NCBI GenBank assembly: GCA_963693085.1
Contig: OY856412.1
Span: forward strand, 1,063,414,744-1,063,478,743
From: Alisma plantago-aquatica
Taxonomy: Eukaryota > Streptophyta > Magnoliopsida > Alismatales > Alismataceae
DNA: 64,000 nt
Direction: 5' to 3'
Shown here piece after piece: positions 11,903 to 24,600 of this stretch. Positions within the stretch are counted from its first letter, which is position 1. Every line of letters begins with the position of its first letter. The position numbers and the translations under genes were made by a program. The notes below the pieces were generated by a model. The model was not told where the DNA came from, did no database searches, and was given only the letters and a program-made list of their open reading frames with translations.

Positions 11903-13495
11903 ATGGTGCACGTCGCCGGAGCGTCGTCCTCAAGTGCACACCCTATGGAGATCGAGGAGTTCGTTCCTCCCCCAACCGCTTCCATCCCTCGTCCACGCCT
12001 AATTCATGCCAACATGGAGGCGAGGAAGGTCTACGAGGAGATAATGAAGCGAAAGTTCGAGCCCACCCGGTATGTGGACCAGGGCATGATCCAGGAGTTG
12101 GGATTCGAGGCCAACTTGGCCTATGTGCTTCATGGACAAGCACGCAACACCAGCAGAAGCCTACGCCCTGACGAGCTGCAGTACCATGCGGATGGGCAGC
12201 CGTTTTTCGGCGAATGGCCCACCTACAAGGAACTGGTGGCAGAGTTCATGGCGTCTCTCGACGTCTGCGTCGTACCAAACGACGTGGTAGCATCGGACCG
12301 GGAATGGATCAAGGGAAGGGTGTCCTTCCGACTCTTCAACAACAACTACAATGTCACACTGGTCCAGTTCAATAAAATCTTCAACTGGTTCCACTCTCCA
12401 CATGATCACCGAAGGCCGGACTCCCGCACCGACTATGCAAAGATCTTCTCCGAGCTAGTTATAGTGTCGGCGGGGAAGACCGTGAGCTACCACAATGCAG
12501 CGGTAGCAGATTTTGAGCACCCGTTCGTCTGGGTCTTGCATAGGATGTTGAGCTTGACATTCTTCGCTCGAAGTGATCTTGCTTTGAGCAAGTTTCAGGA
12601 GAGTGACTTGTTCTTCCTTTACGCACTCCTGAAGCGTCAACCATGCAACTAGGGGGCGTTCTGGCTACAGCGCGTCCTGGCGGTGAAAAGGAGTACAAGG
12701 AGGGCTCCAATCCATTTTGGTGGTCTTGTCACCAAGTTGGCATCCTACTTGGGGCTGAACTTTCAGTCCATGACTCCGATTTCTACGCGGAGTAAGGTGA
12801 ATGTGCAACACTTGCACCGTTCAAACCTCATCCTTCTTCGGGACGGGTTGGCGTACGCTCATTGCCATGTCAACCAAGCTTATCAGGAGGCATCACTGTC
12901 GGACGACGTCTTCAACATTGAGGGCAAGCAGCATTTCAGGTGGCCAATCATAGCCATCGAGTCCTCCGAGGAAGAAGGCGGAGACGACGACCAGGAAGCC
13001 GAGGCTGAAGAGGAAGAGGAGGCTTTCACACCTCTTCGAGCACGTGTGGCACCACGGAAGCGTCCTAGGATGCATCCAGGTGCATCTTCATCATCTCAGC
13101 CCCCGCCGCCATCACCACAGCAAGAGCAGCCAGCTGCGGATCCCTAATCCATGCAAGGGATGTACACCATGATGCAGGACATCCAGCAGACTCAGCAGCA
13201 GCACATGGCTATGTATACCGGCATTCATGAGACTACGAGCCGGTTACTTGAAAATCAACGGGCTATGTTCGAGAATGAGAGGCTCATCCTCGCCAACCAA
13301 GAGCAAATGCACAACCGGTTGCAGCGGATAGAGACGCAACAGGAGCCCTTCTTCGACCATTACTGGAGTCAAGACTACTTTGGAGGCTATCCACAGCCTC
13401 CGCTGAGGACCCAATATGATCCAAGCTTCCAGGGGGAGTACCCGTCTTGGGATCCTACGGCACCACAATACCCTCCACCGCCTCCGCAGGATTGA
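11903..13495 (+). pseudogene. Athila 3' ORF (ATHILA ORF-1 / plant transposon protein type), two in-frame stops
   Basis: One frame of 531 codons runs from ATG 11903 and is broken by TAG at 12650-12652 and TAA at 13145-13147. Residues about 35-250 form a globular domain resembling the plant transposon-protein family found in Athila-like elements (YKELVAEFMASL, then FRLFNNNYNVTLVQFNKIF, then KFQESDLFFLYALL). An acidic stretch follows (EEEGGDDDQEAEAEEEEEA), then a Gln/Met-rich probable coiled coil (MQDIQQTQQQHMAMY) and a Pro/Tyr-rich tail. I see no signal peptide or clear transmembrane segment, so a true envelope protein is not supported although it occupies the envelope slot. Its function is unknown. 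The family names are from memory. Confidence 0.75.
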
Positions 13496-15017
13496 TCAGG
13501 GTATCATTGTTCCACCCTTAAGTTGGTTTTTGACTATGAGGCCATAGTCGAATTCAAGCTTAGGGGGGTGGCTGGAACAGCTCTATCTTTTATCTTTTCT
13601 TTAGTTGTTTTTAGTTTTTGCTTTGTTATTTGTTCTTGCAATTTTAGTTTGTTTAGGATCCACATTTATCTAGTGTAACCGTGGATGTCTTAAAAATTGT
13701 CATCTCGCTGTTTTCATGGGAAATTTAAGGGAATTTAAAAATTTCTGTGTCTTTTGGATAGCTTAACTTGGTTGTCCTTGGAGAACTTGTCCTATGAAAA
13801 TGATTGATTATGTCAACTTTGAAGCAATATGTCACACCCACACCCCCATTGACTCATGAAAAGTGGGTAGTAACGGTTGTTTGAGCCTAACCTAATCAAA
13901 TGGTAATGAGACCTTAATTGGATATAAGAGAAAGAACCCTTTGAGCTACTACACATGTCAGTAAGGAGGGACACATGATATTTTTCTAAGGTTCAGTAAC
14001 TTAATCTTGTGATCATTCCACTTCATATTTTTCCATAATCCACCAAAGAATTGGAAGTAAAGTACAGTTTTAATTCCTTCTTGCGTGCATAGCATGTAGA
14101 TAGGATTTGCATTGTTATTTTCATACTTTTGCATAAAACGAAAAAATGTATAGTGATTCATGCACATTACCTTTAGGTGCATTTCATGTAGTTGCACTCA
14201 TAACTTTCATGATTTTCATGCATAAGTACACCATCTACCTCAGTTTGTCTTAAAAAGTGATCTAAATTGTTCCATACCCTCGAAATAGTACAAAGATTTC
14301 CAATCATGAATAAAATAGCCTAACACATGTATCTCTAAGCAATTATGGATATGTGGGCTAAGAGAAAAAAAAATCTGAAAAAAAAGAAAAAAAAAAGAAA
14401 AAAAAAAGAGAATTTAGAGGGAAATGGAATAAGAGGGAGAAAGGAACATGATATCACTTGCATAACAAGGAAATTGAGTACATGATGTGGCTTAATTAGA
14501 TTTCTATCTCTTTTTGAGGTGGAAGGCTAGTGCATGCATCATTCCACCCAATTATAGGCATTAGGGCATTTTGTTTTATGCATTTTGAAACTGTGTAATA
14601 CTTCCAAATTCTTCCATGAACCACCCATTCCATCCACCCGTTGCTCGGATTGGTAGGCCACCGTGATTTTCTCCTCACTCATGTTTATCAGGAGAACTGC
14701 TTCCATGTAGATGGTAGTTAGGGCGAGCAACGTAGTGTAGGCGATCACAAGATGCACCAGTGCTGAATCGGCGAATTTTATTATGTTAACTGCCTTATGT
14801 GATAGTGTTCATCGGTTTGAAGGATAATTTCTTTTATTGATGATTATTGTCGCCTGTAGGGTAATTACTGTTCTGTGATTAGGAAAGGCCGGTTTGAGAA
14901 CGTCCGGTGGGAGTCATGTGTGATGTGGGTTGGTATGTTGATTGTTAGTTGACATCTGCAATTCTATTCTAAGGATTAGTTGCTCGAGGGCGAGCAATGT
15001 TTAAGCTTAGGGGAGTT
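13496..15017 (+). other. Athila 3' untranslated region
   Basis: About 1.5 kb is non-coding. It contains a second polypurine-like AAGCTTAGGGGGG at 13556-13568 (compare the true tract at 15003-15017), a poly-A/G-rich stretch at about 14365-14412, and a hairpin TTGCTCG/CGAGCAA at 14981-14998 just before the polypurine tract. No gene is visible. Confidence 0.7.
15003..15017 (+). promoter_or_regulatory. Polypurine tract of the Athila element
   Basis: AAGCTTAGGGGAGTT directly abuts the TGATGCG start of the 3' LTR. It would prime plus-strand DNA synthesis. Confidence 0.85.
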
Positions 15018-16632
15018 TGATGCGATGATTTTGAGTTGCATTTATAGACCTATTTCATATGTGTTTTGTGCTCTAATTACTCATTTTCATGGATAATATT
15101 GCATAATTCACTTAATTTGGTCTTTGCCATCATATTATATCAAATCCCCTTTGTTTTACTATTTTGAGCATCATTTATCATCTTATTATAAATTGTGTGG
15201 ATTTACTTGGTCTTGTTGTGAAATTTCAGGAAAAACAAGTATCTGCTTCCGTAGATACCATCGAAGGAAATCGATACCATCGACCAAGCCACAGGTTGTC
15301 AGCCGAGAAGAGCAATACAGAGTCGATACCATCGACACCTAAGTCGATGGCATCGAGACCACTTCAGGTTGCTGGCGAGGATGCAGTCGATACCATCGAC
15401 GAAAGTCGATGCCATCAACACAAGGAGAGCTACAACGTCGCTAGAAGACAAAACCGACGCTACAGGAGTCGATACCATCGACACCCCAGTCGATGGTATC
15501 GAGATCACCACAGGCGCTCAGAATAAAAGAAAGGAAAGCTGCCGCTAATCCGCTGGGTCGATACCATCGACCCGCGTCGATGGTATCGACGTCGGCAGAT
15601 ATGCGTTGGATCTGTTTTGATCTCGATCGGACGGCTGTTGTTATTTGACGACCTAATTAGGGACTTATACCTAATGACGGCCGCCCACACGAGATCATCA
15701 TCTCATTTTGGATTGCACGAGTGCCGAGGAGGAGAGAAAGGAGAACGGAGGCCGAGAAGCTCATCCCAGGTGATTCGGACGTTGCCGAAGACGATTTCCA
15801 CCACCGACAGGCGGTGAAGCTCGTGTTCTACGCCAAGGATCCACTGGTTCTTCTCCGTTCAGGGGTTTTCCCATTTATTTCCCGTTTTTCTTATGAATTC
15901 CCCAATTTCTACCATGTATTCGTGTGAGATGAACATGAGAGGCTAAAACCCTCAATCTTTAGGACCGGGAGTAGCCCGGGAATGCATTGTATGACATTTT
16001 ATATCAATAATTCATATTTTTCTCTCAAATCCGTGGTATAGATTCGTTTTCTCCATTTCTATTGTTATGCTTGATCACCATAATAATAACTTAATGCCCT
16101 TAATCACTTCGACAGAAGGATTAACGGTTGAAAAGAGACGAATTCTACATTAATTAATAAAACCCTTGACAAAGGAGTTGTAAAATTAATGGTGGTAACT
16201 GAGGGACCGTTCTTAATACGCTTAGTTTAGGGGAATGATTACTACGACGGTGGAATCGACCTAAACCTAAGTAGTGGATTACACCACGACAGTGGGTAAT
16301 TCTCATTTCAGGCCACTACCCGGATAGAGAGAGAAGTGTGAGGAATTATATGAAACCTAATACAATGTTGACCCGCGGTGAAACCTCCATCCTAAAGATA
16401 TCCCTTTGAATTGATTAAATTAACCTTTAATCGATTGTTTTCTTTGTTTGATTTTTATTTTCTTTTTAATTTGAACAACAAAACCCTACTTTGTTAATCG
16501 GTCTAGCTGATTGCGATTAGTTAGTAAAAGTCTCCAATAATTCACGTATCCCTGAGTTCGACTCAGGCCTCACAAGGCCTATATTACTCGACGCGTATAC
16601 TTGCGTTTAAGCGCGTAGTAAAATACACGTCA
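15018..16632 (+). repeat. Athila 3' LTR
   Basis: This 1615-bp copy of the 5' LTR is about 2.3% diverged by visual count. Many differences are transitions at CpG positions in the dyad array. It ends CACGTCA at 16632 and is followed by the target duplication ACTGG. Confidence 0.95.
15251..15590. repeat. Dyad array in the 3' LTR
   Basis: This is the counterpart of 3901-4240. Several units have decayed here (for example GTAGATACCATCGAAGG at 15251, and CATCAAC near 15413), while the last pair (about 15557-15590) remains perfect. Confidence 0.9.
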
Positions 16633-16637
16633 ACTGG

Positions 16638-17506
16638 TTCAAGTGTTGAACTGATCAGTTGGAGTGTCATGTCAATTGGAAACAACATTGGTTGAACAAT
16701 GATTGAACTAGTGAATGAACTGACTGGTTCACTAACTGAATCAACTGATTCAGGTTCTGAGACGATCGATTCAAAAGTTAAACTTCCTGGTTCAAGATCA
16801 ATTTGATTAGATCAAGGATTGATGTTTACATCATGTTTTGCATTAATTGAATATTGAATGTCGATTTGATTCATAATAGGAAGGTACATGAACCGACACA
16901 TTCAAGAGACGAAATGGCTGGTTCACCTATGAGCCAACCGGTTAGACAGTGAATCTAACAGTTCACCATTAATAACTTCCAAAAAGTTTGTCAAATCCAT
17001 CTCATCGACTCCTAGATTGACTAGAAACTCTGACCATGTCCCTCCTATAAATAGAGGGGTATCGGAGGCTTCCTAGACACAACAATAAGCTCTGACAATT
17101 ATTGTCCCTCTGGTTGTGTAACCAAGAGAGCCCAAGAAAGTCCTACCCGTCAAAGGGAGGGATAACAAGGGAGAGATGCACTTGCCCCGCTAGAGGGACG
17201 CAGTCAACATGGAGTTCTCGATGGTCTGCCTGGACTGCTCTAGAGGTGAGATGCACTTGCCCCGCTAGAGGGACGCAATCAACCACTATCTGTGGTGATC
17301 AACCAGGAGCTTGTTGCTAACATTGCCATGTGCAAGTTGAAGAAAGGTGCATGCTATAGAGTTGTCACTAGACTTGCTCCAGGACTAGATATAACTCTTA
17401 TTACCCTCTTTCCTAGATACATTGTTGTGGACTTGGTCTGCTAGTTAGGGAATCCGGCATTAAATTTTATTTTCATTGCCTTATTTGTTGCCCAGATTTC
17501 CCAACA
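16638..17506. mobile_element. Solo LTR, right part, with TATA box and internal repeat
   Basis: This continues the LTR that began at 2550 and ends CCAACA. It holds a cluster of short dyad-like motifs (TGAACTGATCAGTTGG at 16647, GAACTGACTGGTTCAC near 16717, CCAACCGGTTAG near 16937). A good TATA box, CTATAAATAG, follows at 17045-17054. A repeat of GATGCACTTGCCCCGCTAG occurs near 17175 and 17250. The Athila target site itself was GAACCGACTGGTTCAAG, one of these dyads. Confidence 0.65.
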
Positions 17507-20193
17507 ACATGGACTAAATCAAATACAGACACCATCAACCACGAGGTGTAAGGTATAAATTTTCCTTATTTCATCATATCAATATTTTTATCATTTACCT
17601 CAAACACATGAAGCATGTAGTCTATATATGGTCTAGTCAAGCATTACAAAATTTGAAGGGTCATACAAGAATTATTAGCTTTTGTAGTGAGTGTTAACTA
17701 ATCATAATCAAGTACAAAATTAAGGCCAGATTATGGTATAGTCAGCATTTCACTCAAATTTTACCAATTCATTCGAACTTTAGTTTTTCTCTTTAAATAA
17801 GCTACCCAAAGAGAGATCATGTGATTAATTGTCATGAGAGGGATCACATGAGGAGATGAGAAACTAAATAATCATCTTGTAATGGGTGGCTTAGGGTATC
17901 AGTTAAGAAAGAGATGGGATTCTATAAGACTCTCTAAGTTTTTAATGGAAGAAACCTAATCCAATCTTGGATCCACTTTGGGTAGGTTGGTGTATAGAGG
18001 AACCTCAACCACCACAACTATACAGATAGCATGTGACTACTAGACAGAACCTCCAGGAGATGAGAAACTAAATAATCATCTTGTAATGGGTGGCTTAGGG
18101 TATCAGTTAAGAAAGATATGGTATTCTATAAGACTCTCTAAGTTTTTAATGGAAGAAACCTAATCCAATCTTGGATCCACTTTGGGTAGCTTGGTGTATA
18201 GAGGAACCTCAACCACCACAACTATACAGATAGCATGTGACTACTAGATAGAACCTCCATGTTTAGCATTATACTCATTTCCCTAGTGTCACAATTATGG
18301 ATTCAATTCTCCCTAGGGTCATAGAGTGATTGGGTTATTAAACACACATATTGGACATGTTATTTCTTTGATACCATTTGTCATAGGATTATTTATTACC
18401 CAAATACAAACCCCTAATGGCTAGATAGCCAAAGGTTAGAGGATAGAGATGTACATCCCTATAATATATCACATAACTTATGCATGAATAGAACTACAAT
18501 CAACAACATAGAAGAAATGCTGTCAGAGGAAACTTAGCATATCAAAAGAAAGCTAAACTAGTACCCAACATAAGATCTTAGTCCCCATATTTCAAACCTT
18601 GTGTGAATTTCATTTGAATGTCATTAGATGTGATCAGAGTGAGAGTAGTGGATTTTCTTATTACATTAGAAGCAACAATCACTACAATAGTGCATGTCCA
18701 CATGGTACCAAAAATACAAAAAGAGTACACATCAACACAATTGTGCTAAGTACGCTATAAAAGACATAAAATCACAGTTTTAAGAGAACATATTTTGATG
18801 AATAAAACTTAAATTAAAAATAAGAAGGGAACCAACAACATTAAAAAGTTATTTTTTATCGTGTAAGAATAATTTAGGTACATTTCCATAATACTAAACA
18901 ACATTATATGGTCATTGACCAACTTCCCAGAGGAGGGTCTGTGAGGGTCATTAAATCCAAAGATAGTAATGAAACTTGTTTCAACATGAGGGACTACATG
19001 ACTGATTCAATGATTAAGCCTTTTTATGAACAATGGTCTACCCTTGATTCACAATGCAAGTAGGATTCCCAACCTTGTGTCCTTACCTCGAGAATACAGA
19101 TAAGTGCACAAGGTTTGTGTAATGGACAAGTTTTTGATCGAACTTGGCCATAGAATCGACTTCCCTAATTGATAAGTTTAATTATGATTTAAGGTTTGTG
19201 TGCCATATTTCAAGAAAAATGGAAGTACTAATCACAGTGAACAAGTAGCTCAAAATATTATATCAATCCAAGCATTTTAAGCACATACACATACATGAAA
19301 GTTCAATACCACTATTCTGTCCGATAGGAGGATAAAGTGTACCTTGATTAGAGAACAAAACTAACCACTTAAGTAGAAACTTTGACTAGATCATGACAAC
19401 TAGGTCATCATATAGATCCAAACATTACAAATGAGTATAACATTATCAACATCTACAAGAGTTGGTCTCTCTCATCATTATCATGGTGGTTGTATGTGTC
19501 ACGATGCCTAGGTATCATATCTTCAACAATGATTTCAAAATCTCAACTAATCCACGCACTGTGAGGATCATGTTACATCATAAAACATGGATATATTTAG
19601 ATCTTAGGGAGAAACATTAGTATAACATCAGGGTCTCAAGATCTTAAATAGAGAAATCATTAGGTCCAGCAAGATAAGCAACTTGGGTATCCTCATGGTC
19701 AAAACACATTATATTAATTCATCTTCATGCAAGTTAGTCATCATCAGTGTATAAAAGAGATCAAGTTTGATATAGTGTCACATGGATCAAATGTTACTTA
19801 TATGAAACCATTATATCAAAATGTTACTTATTTGAACCCGTTATACAACATAGATAATCATTAGGAGGAGATCTTCACAAAATTAGGATTCTAAATATCA
19901 TGATGTAACATATCATTTTTCATGTCAAGATTAGGTCTAATAGTCATGAAAGTGCACAAGACTGACACACAAGGATATTTAGGGTGATTTGCATCAAGTA
20001 TGATCATATTGAGGTCACATATCTTCTTTGATCATATACAGTCAATATTAGCAAAAGGTCTTAGGCTTAGCATCAAAAGTACACACATTAAGTCACATTT
20101 TCAAGTTACATAAGTTATAAGATCACATTTTTGCACCATAGGGTGATCAAGTTGATTCTTGGTACAAAACTCACCTAAGTTTAATGACTAAGA
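17507..20193. other. AT-rich degenerate repeat region
   Basis: There is no defensible gene. It is probably the continuation of the old minus-strand element at 880-2549. A degenerate primer-site-like sequence on the minus strand (TGGTATCAAA, plus 18367-18376) lies 2 bp from a possible LTR terminus TG at 18379. A clean 204-bp tandem duplication lies at 17852-18259. The rest shows no structure I can name. Confidence 0.4.
17852..18259. repeat. Tandem duplication, two 204-bp copies
   Basis: The copies 17852-18055 and 18056-18259 both begin GGAGATGAGAAACTAAATAA and end GAACCTCCA. I see about five substitutions between them, so the duplication is fairly recent compared with its surroundings. Confidence 0.95.
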
Positions 20194-20209
20194 GCATTAC
20201 AGAGGTTTT

Positions 20210-20433
20210 TGATTGCCGGGGGAAACCCATCCCCCAAGGCGGAGGCCCAGATAGCAGGGATGGTAAACCCGGGAGACCCGTGCACCCGCACACTGGTATC
20301 TCAATAAGTCGCATCAGAGGCCGGCTGACGCTGTGGGAAATTCATTTCCGAGCAGTGCTTCCAGTGGGAGTCGAACCCGAGACCCTTCGTGAGGGACCTT
20401 GAGCTACGACCAGCTGAGCTATTGCTCGCCGGC
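20210..20433 (-). mobile_element. tRNA-derived SINE
   Basis: Read on the minus strand from 20433, the sequence has a pol III box A (TAGCTCAGCTGGT, around 20412-20424) and a box B (GGGTTCGACTCCC, about 20367-20380), with tRNA-like spacing. It ends in an A-run (plus T-run at 20206-20210). It is flanked by a 16-bp target duplication with one mismatch: GCATTACAGAGGTTTT (20194-20209) and GCATTAAAGAGGTTTT (20434-20449). Length is about 224 bp. It is GC-rich compared with its surroundings. The family is not identified. The open frame on the plus strand here is spurious. Confidence 0.9.
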
Positions 20434-20449
20434 GCATTAAAGAGGTTTT

Positions 20450-21684
20450 AAGTACACTTGAACAAGATTACACATTAAAGTAGTGATCTTTTACATAAAG
20501 GTCCATATAGGTCATTTAAGCAACATTAGATTATTTGAGGATGTAAAGAAGGACAAAGTTTGAATCTTTATGCATAAAGTTTTTCAATTCATTGATATCA
20601 TCCCAACATCAACTTTTGGGGCATAAAAGATCAATATCACACATTAAATATGATAAAACATCTTAAAAAGACTTCAAACACATGCATTTTGGGATATTAG
20701 TGTAAGTACAAGAAGGTGTAGGCTTTGGAAGTACTGATAAGCCTTAAATGTGGGTCCAAAAATGGAGACATGTCTAGTTCATTGGACTTTAATAATTTAT
20801 AATACCTGAATGTTTACCTACAACTAGCACAAGGTTGAAGTAGTTCAGGGTCGAACACAGGGACTGGAAGAATAGCACTTTGGAACCCCAGTTTTACTTG
20901 TCTAAGCACATCAAAAAATTGAAGAATAAGGGTTGTCGTAGCAAAAAATCATAAAGAATTAAAAGAAAACCTATCTCCAAGGGAGTTACCAAAATGATTA
21001 AAGATTTGGGTATTTTGGGTTTTAGCAGTTTTTATGATGGTTTTCATATATAGGAAACTGAGGAGATAAAACTACCTTCGGGGCATAGCACGAAGGAAGA
21101 TAACTTAATCGTAACAAGAGAAGGCAACCTACATCCAACACCTTCTTCTCTCAAAGAAGACGCCAACGAGCCATGCACTAAGTTCCTTCTCTCAAAGGTA
21201 CCAGGTGTGGGCTCATGTGGAAGGATAAACCGAGTGCAACCCTGGTTCTGGGCACTCTCGTACACCTAAATCAGACCAAGCTCTAGAAGTTACAATGTCC
21301 CTCTCTTGAAGGAGTCAAAACAAGAAATACGATTCGATAGCTAGTCAAAAGCGTGAATCAGAAAGAAGAAACTAGAACTCAGATGCCAGAAAGAAATCAT
21401 CCAATGAAATAAAGCCATACATAGAATGATATGAGATAAACTCCACAGATTCGAATAATCATAAAGGGACATAAAGGTTCAGTTACAATGTAGTAATTAA
21501 AGGAAAGTAAATGATGTAAAGGGAAAATAAGTATCAGTCTCCTTGATTTTGGAGAACGAAGTACACATCAGCAGACACCTAAGATGGTGTTAACCCAGTA
21601 CCAGGTAGCAGCCCCATCGGGATACGACTGTGTCGGGTCCTTGATCATTTTAGGTCATGGACCGTGATGGGTAAGGGTCGTATC
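20450..21684. other. Unidentified background repeat, left segment
   Basis: No gene is recognised. The first kilobase is degenerate. From about 21590 it becomes GC-richer with motifs such as GTGTCGGGTCC and ATCGGGATACG that recur in the segments at 45227-45360 and 52757-53350, showing that these three pieces were once contiguous. The last five bases GTATC (21680-21684) are the left target duplication of the LARD. Confidence 0.5.
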
Positions 21685-24600
21685 TGTAATGACGCATTTT
21701 CAAATTAGTCATCTAATTAGGATATACTTAGATGATTGTATGTTTAACTAAGTTGATCATTGTTTAAAGCTTGATTAGTGATGGTAGTTAAGTTTTGATA
21801 TTTTAAATATAATGAGAAAGTTTAATCATACTTTGATTCACTTAATTAGGATTAAGATTTGGAAACCCTAATCGGCCTAAATTAGGATTTTGATGACATA
21901 TGAAAATAGAATTTGATAAGTATAGTGTCACACTAAAAAAATTTACTATTTTATTTGTAACTCTGATTTAATTCAAATTTATATATGATTTGTATATCTC
22001 AAATTTGAACACTATTAAAAACTATTAGAATTTTTGAAGAATGTTCTGACCTATTTGTCGGTCGCGTTTCAAACTCGACTAATCATATTTTTAGATTGAT
22101 ATAGCAGTGTGGTAATTGAATTTTAACTTTTTATTGGTATATCCAATTGATATAAAATTTTCAAATTAGTTGTCAAACTCCATTTTAGAAACCCTATTAA
22201 ATTTGTATAATTTTTGGATGATTTTTGGTCTCTACAAAGAGGGGTGTCGGTCGAGTTCTGTGAAGGACAAACTCGACCGACCATGCTGCTAGTTGCAATA
22301 TAGCAGTGTAGTATTTGATTTTTATTTATTTATTGGTAAATACAAATGATCTAAAAAAATTTAATGTGTCTTATAAATTTAATTTTAGACATTGGGTTAA
22401 AGTTTGATAATTTTTTTATGAGGTTTAAGTTGTGAAACGTGTGGTTTTGGTCGAGTTTATAACTCATCCGACCAACCAGTCTGAGCAAAATAAAAATACA
22501 TTGAGGGGCTTGTTTGCAAATGTTCTAAGCACCTCAATTCATCTATATCACTAACCTATCACACAAGGATCTCTCATAACTCGTCCTTCCTTTCAAAGAA
22601 ACAAAATTCTTGAGAGAGAGGAGAAATAGGGTTTTGAGAAGAGAAAGTGGTGCAGATGTTGACCTCGGGTTTCTATATCCAAGATATGATGAAATCAAGT
22701 AAGTTTAGCTTTTTTACATAGCATTTCATGGTGAATATTCTCTCACATGTCAAGATTCCGTCCCTCCCCTGATTTGATTTGAAATCACATCAAATTTCCC
22801 CCCTTTTCTCACTCTTTCTCTTCTAATCCCCATTTCTAGGGTTTCTGAGTTGAGGAGAAAGAATTGATTCTTTTGCGAGAGTTTGATTGGGTTTCCAAAA
22901 AAATTCAGAGGTTGACCTACGAAATTAAGGTGCTTGGCACCTGAGGTAAGTGTTTTTCTCCCTCCTAAGCTTTGTATTCATGTTGAAAGCCTAATTCTAT
23001 CCGACTAAAACAATCAGAAACCTTGTTTGTACATGTATGTGATTGGATTTGATTTGGGAAAGATATTGGGGATCCAATTCTACTGATTTTGATTATTTAT
23101 CATTGATTGGAACTTGATTAGTTCCTGATATATTTATTGAGGATCCATGGGTTTTCTTATGGGTAGATGACTATGCTATTTCATGTGAATTTTTCCTAAA
23201 AATCAGCCCAATGGCCGATATGCTTGAATTGAGTTGACATGTGTAAAATCATATTTGAATTGTACTAGATTGTATGATATAAGTGTATTGTTGAATGTTA
23301 ATGGAATTGAATGACCACATATCCTGATTAGGATTTGTGTTGAGGAAGTGAATGAAATGAGTCAATTAATCAATGTATACGTATGATTGATGAATGAAAT
23401 GTGTGGAAATGGAAACTAGGATTTCCATATTTGTGAATAACCCTAATGAACCCTTGCTTCATGATTGGATTACTGAATAATATGATTATTATGATATGTT
23501 GAACTAAGGAATGACTTCTTGAAAACCCTAAAAGTTTATTGTTAAGACTATTATGAGTGATAAAGTTAGAACTTGTATATGATTTTGTAAATGTGATCAA
23601 ATGCTAAAGTTGATGGTATTAATACTTCAATTGAATATGATGAGTCCTACTAATATCATCTAAGTCTAATGAATTTGTTTTAGTATAATAAAGAATGATC
23701 ATTGTTGATTATGGGAATGACATTAGTAGTCAATGACAAGGTACACTTATCTGAATATAAGAGACAATATGAACAAGATGTACTTAATGGTGATTGCAAG
23801 ATAAAGATGAAACTAATGAAGATAGTATGATGAAGTATTTTATATTTTATTTTAATTACATGTGGCTTAACCCAAATTGAATGAAATATACTAAGAATTG
23901 TACTTTGATAAATGTTATGTAGAAGATAAGAATTGTATGTAAAGTGAATCAAGAAAGATTGGTCCGGATAATGTAATGAACATCAAATGAAAGAAGTTGA
24001 GACTATTGAGTATAAAATGATGAAAAAAGATAGGAATTAGTAGATTATTCTAAGAATGTAACTCTCACCCTAAAATGATGAGTTTTATGATGCTAGTGAA
24101 TGACAATCTCAAATAGGGGATTAAGAGATGCACACAATTGTAGTTGAATTCAACTAAAAGATGAAAGTCAAGTATTTGAATTGATTTACAAGAATGTGTT
24201 CTTGAATTGTGAATTGTACTATGAGAATGGACTAATAGTACAAACATTAACTGATAGTCAACATGTGTTGATTAATAAACCCATATGAAGAATGTGAAAT
24301 AAAAGAAGACAAATAAGTCTATTATGTATGTATATGCTTGAAATTATTGGCATCTATTCAGATTGGATGGAACATGCATATGTTGTATGATAAATCTATT
24401 CTGGGTATGAGGAATGATACATGATATATATATGCTTTTACTGTTGCTAGCTCTAATGCTTCTTCTAATATTTTTTCAGAACTGTGATATACAATAAACT
24501 GATAAGATTTATGTTGAAATTGAATTTAATATGCACTCCTTACATTGAGAAACCATGATAAGGGTAAATGTTGCATAATGAGATTATGTTTAGGGCTGAA

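Larger units (their letters stand above)
3668..16632 (+). mobile_element. Full-length Athila-lineage Ty3/gypsy retrotransposon
   Basis: The element has two nearly identical LTRs (3668-5283 and 15018-16632), both starting TGATGCGATG and ending CACGTCA. It is flanked by a perfect 5-bp target duplication ACTGG (3663-3667 and 16633-16637). A tRNA-Asp-like primer site, gag-pol, a 3' ORF and a polypurine tract lie between them in canonical order. By eye I counted roughly 37 differences between LTRs over about 1616 bp (about 2.3%), so insertion is fairly recent. The lineage call rests on the primer site, on pol order (protease, RT, RNase H, integrase) and on the 3' ORF. It is defective: one pol nonsense codon, an altered RT active site and two stops in the 3' ORF. 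It sits inside the solo LTR. Confidence 0.95.

Noticed and set aside
11903..13495. A retroviral-type envelope gene
   Set aside because: It has the position of env but no signal peptide, no transmembrane helix and no cleavage motif. The domain looks like the plant transposon protein family instead.
20184..20402. 72-residue plus-strand frame
   Set aside because: It is the antisense shadow of the SINE body and tRNA-like head.
20367..20433. Functional tRNA gene on the minus strand
   Set aside because: Box A and B are present, but no proper acceptor stem or anticodon arm can be drawn, and the target duplication plus A-tail show a SINE.
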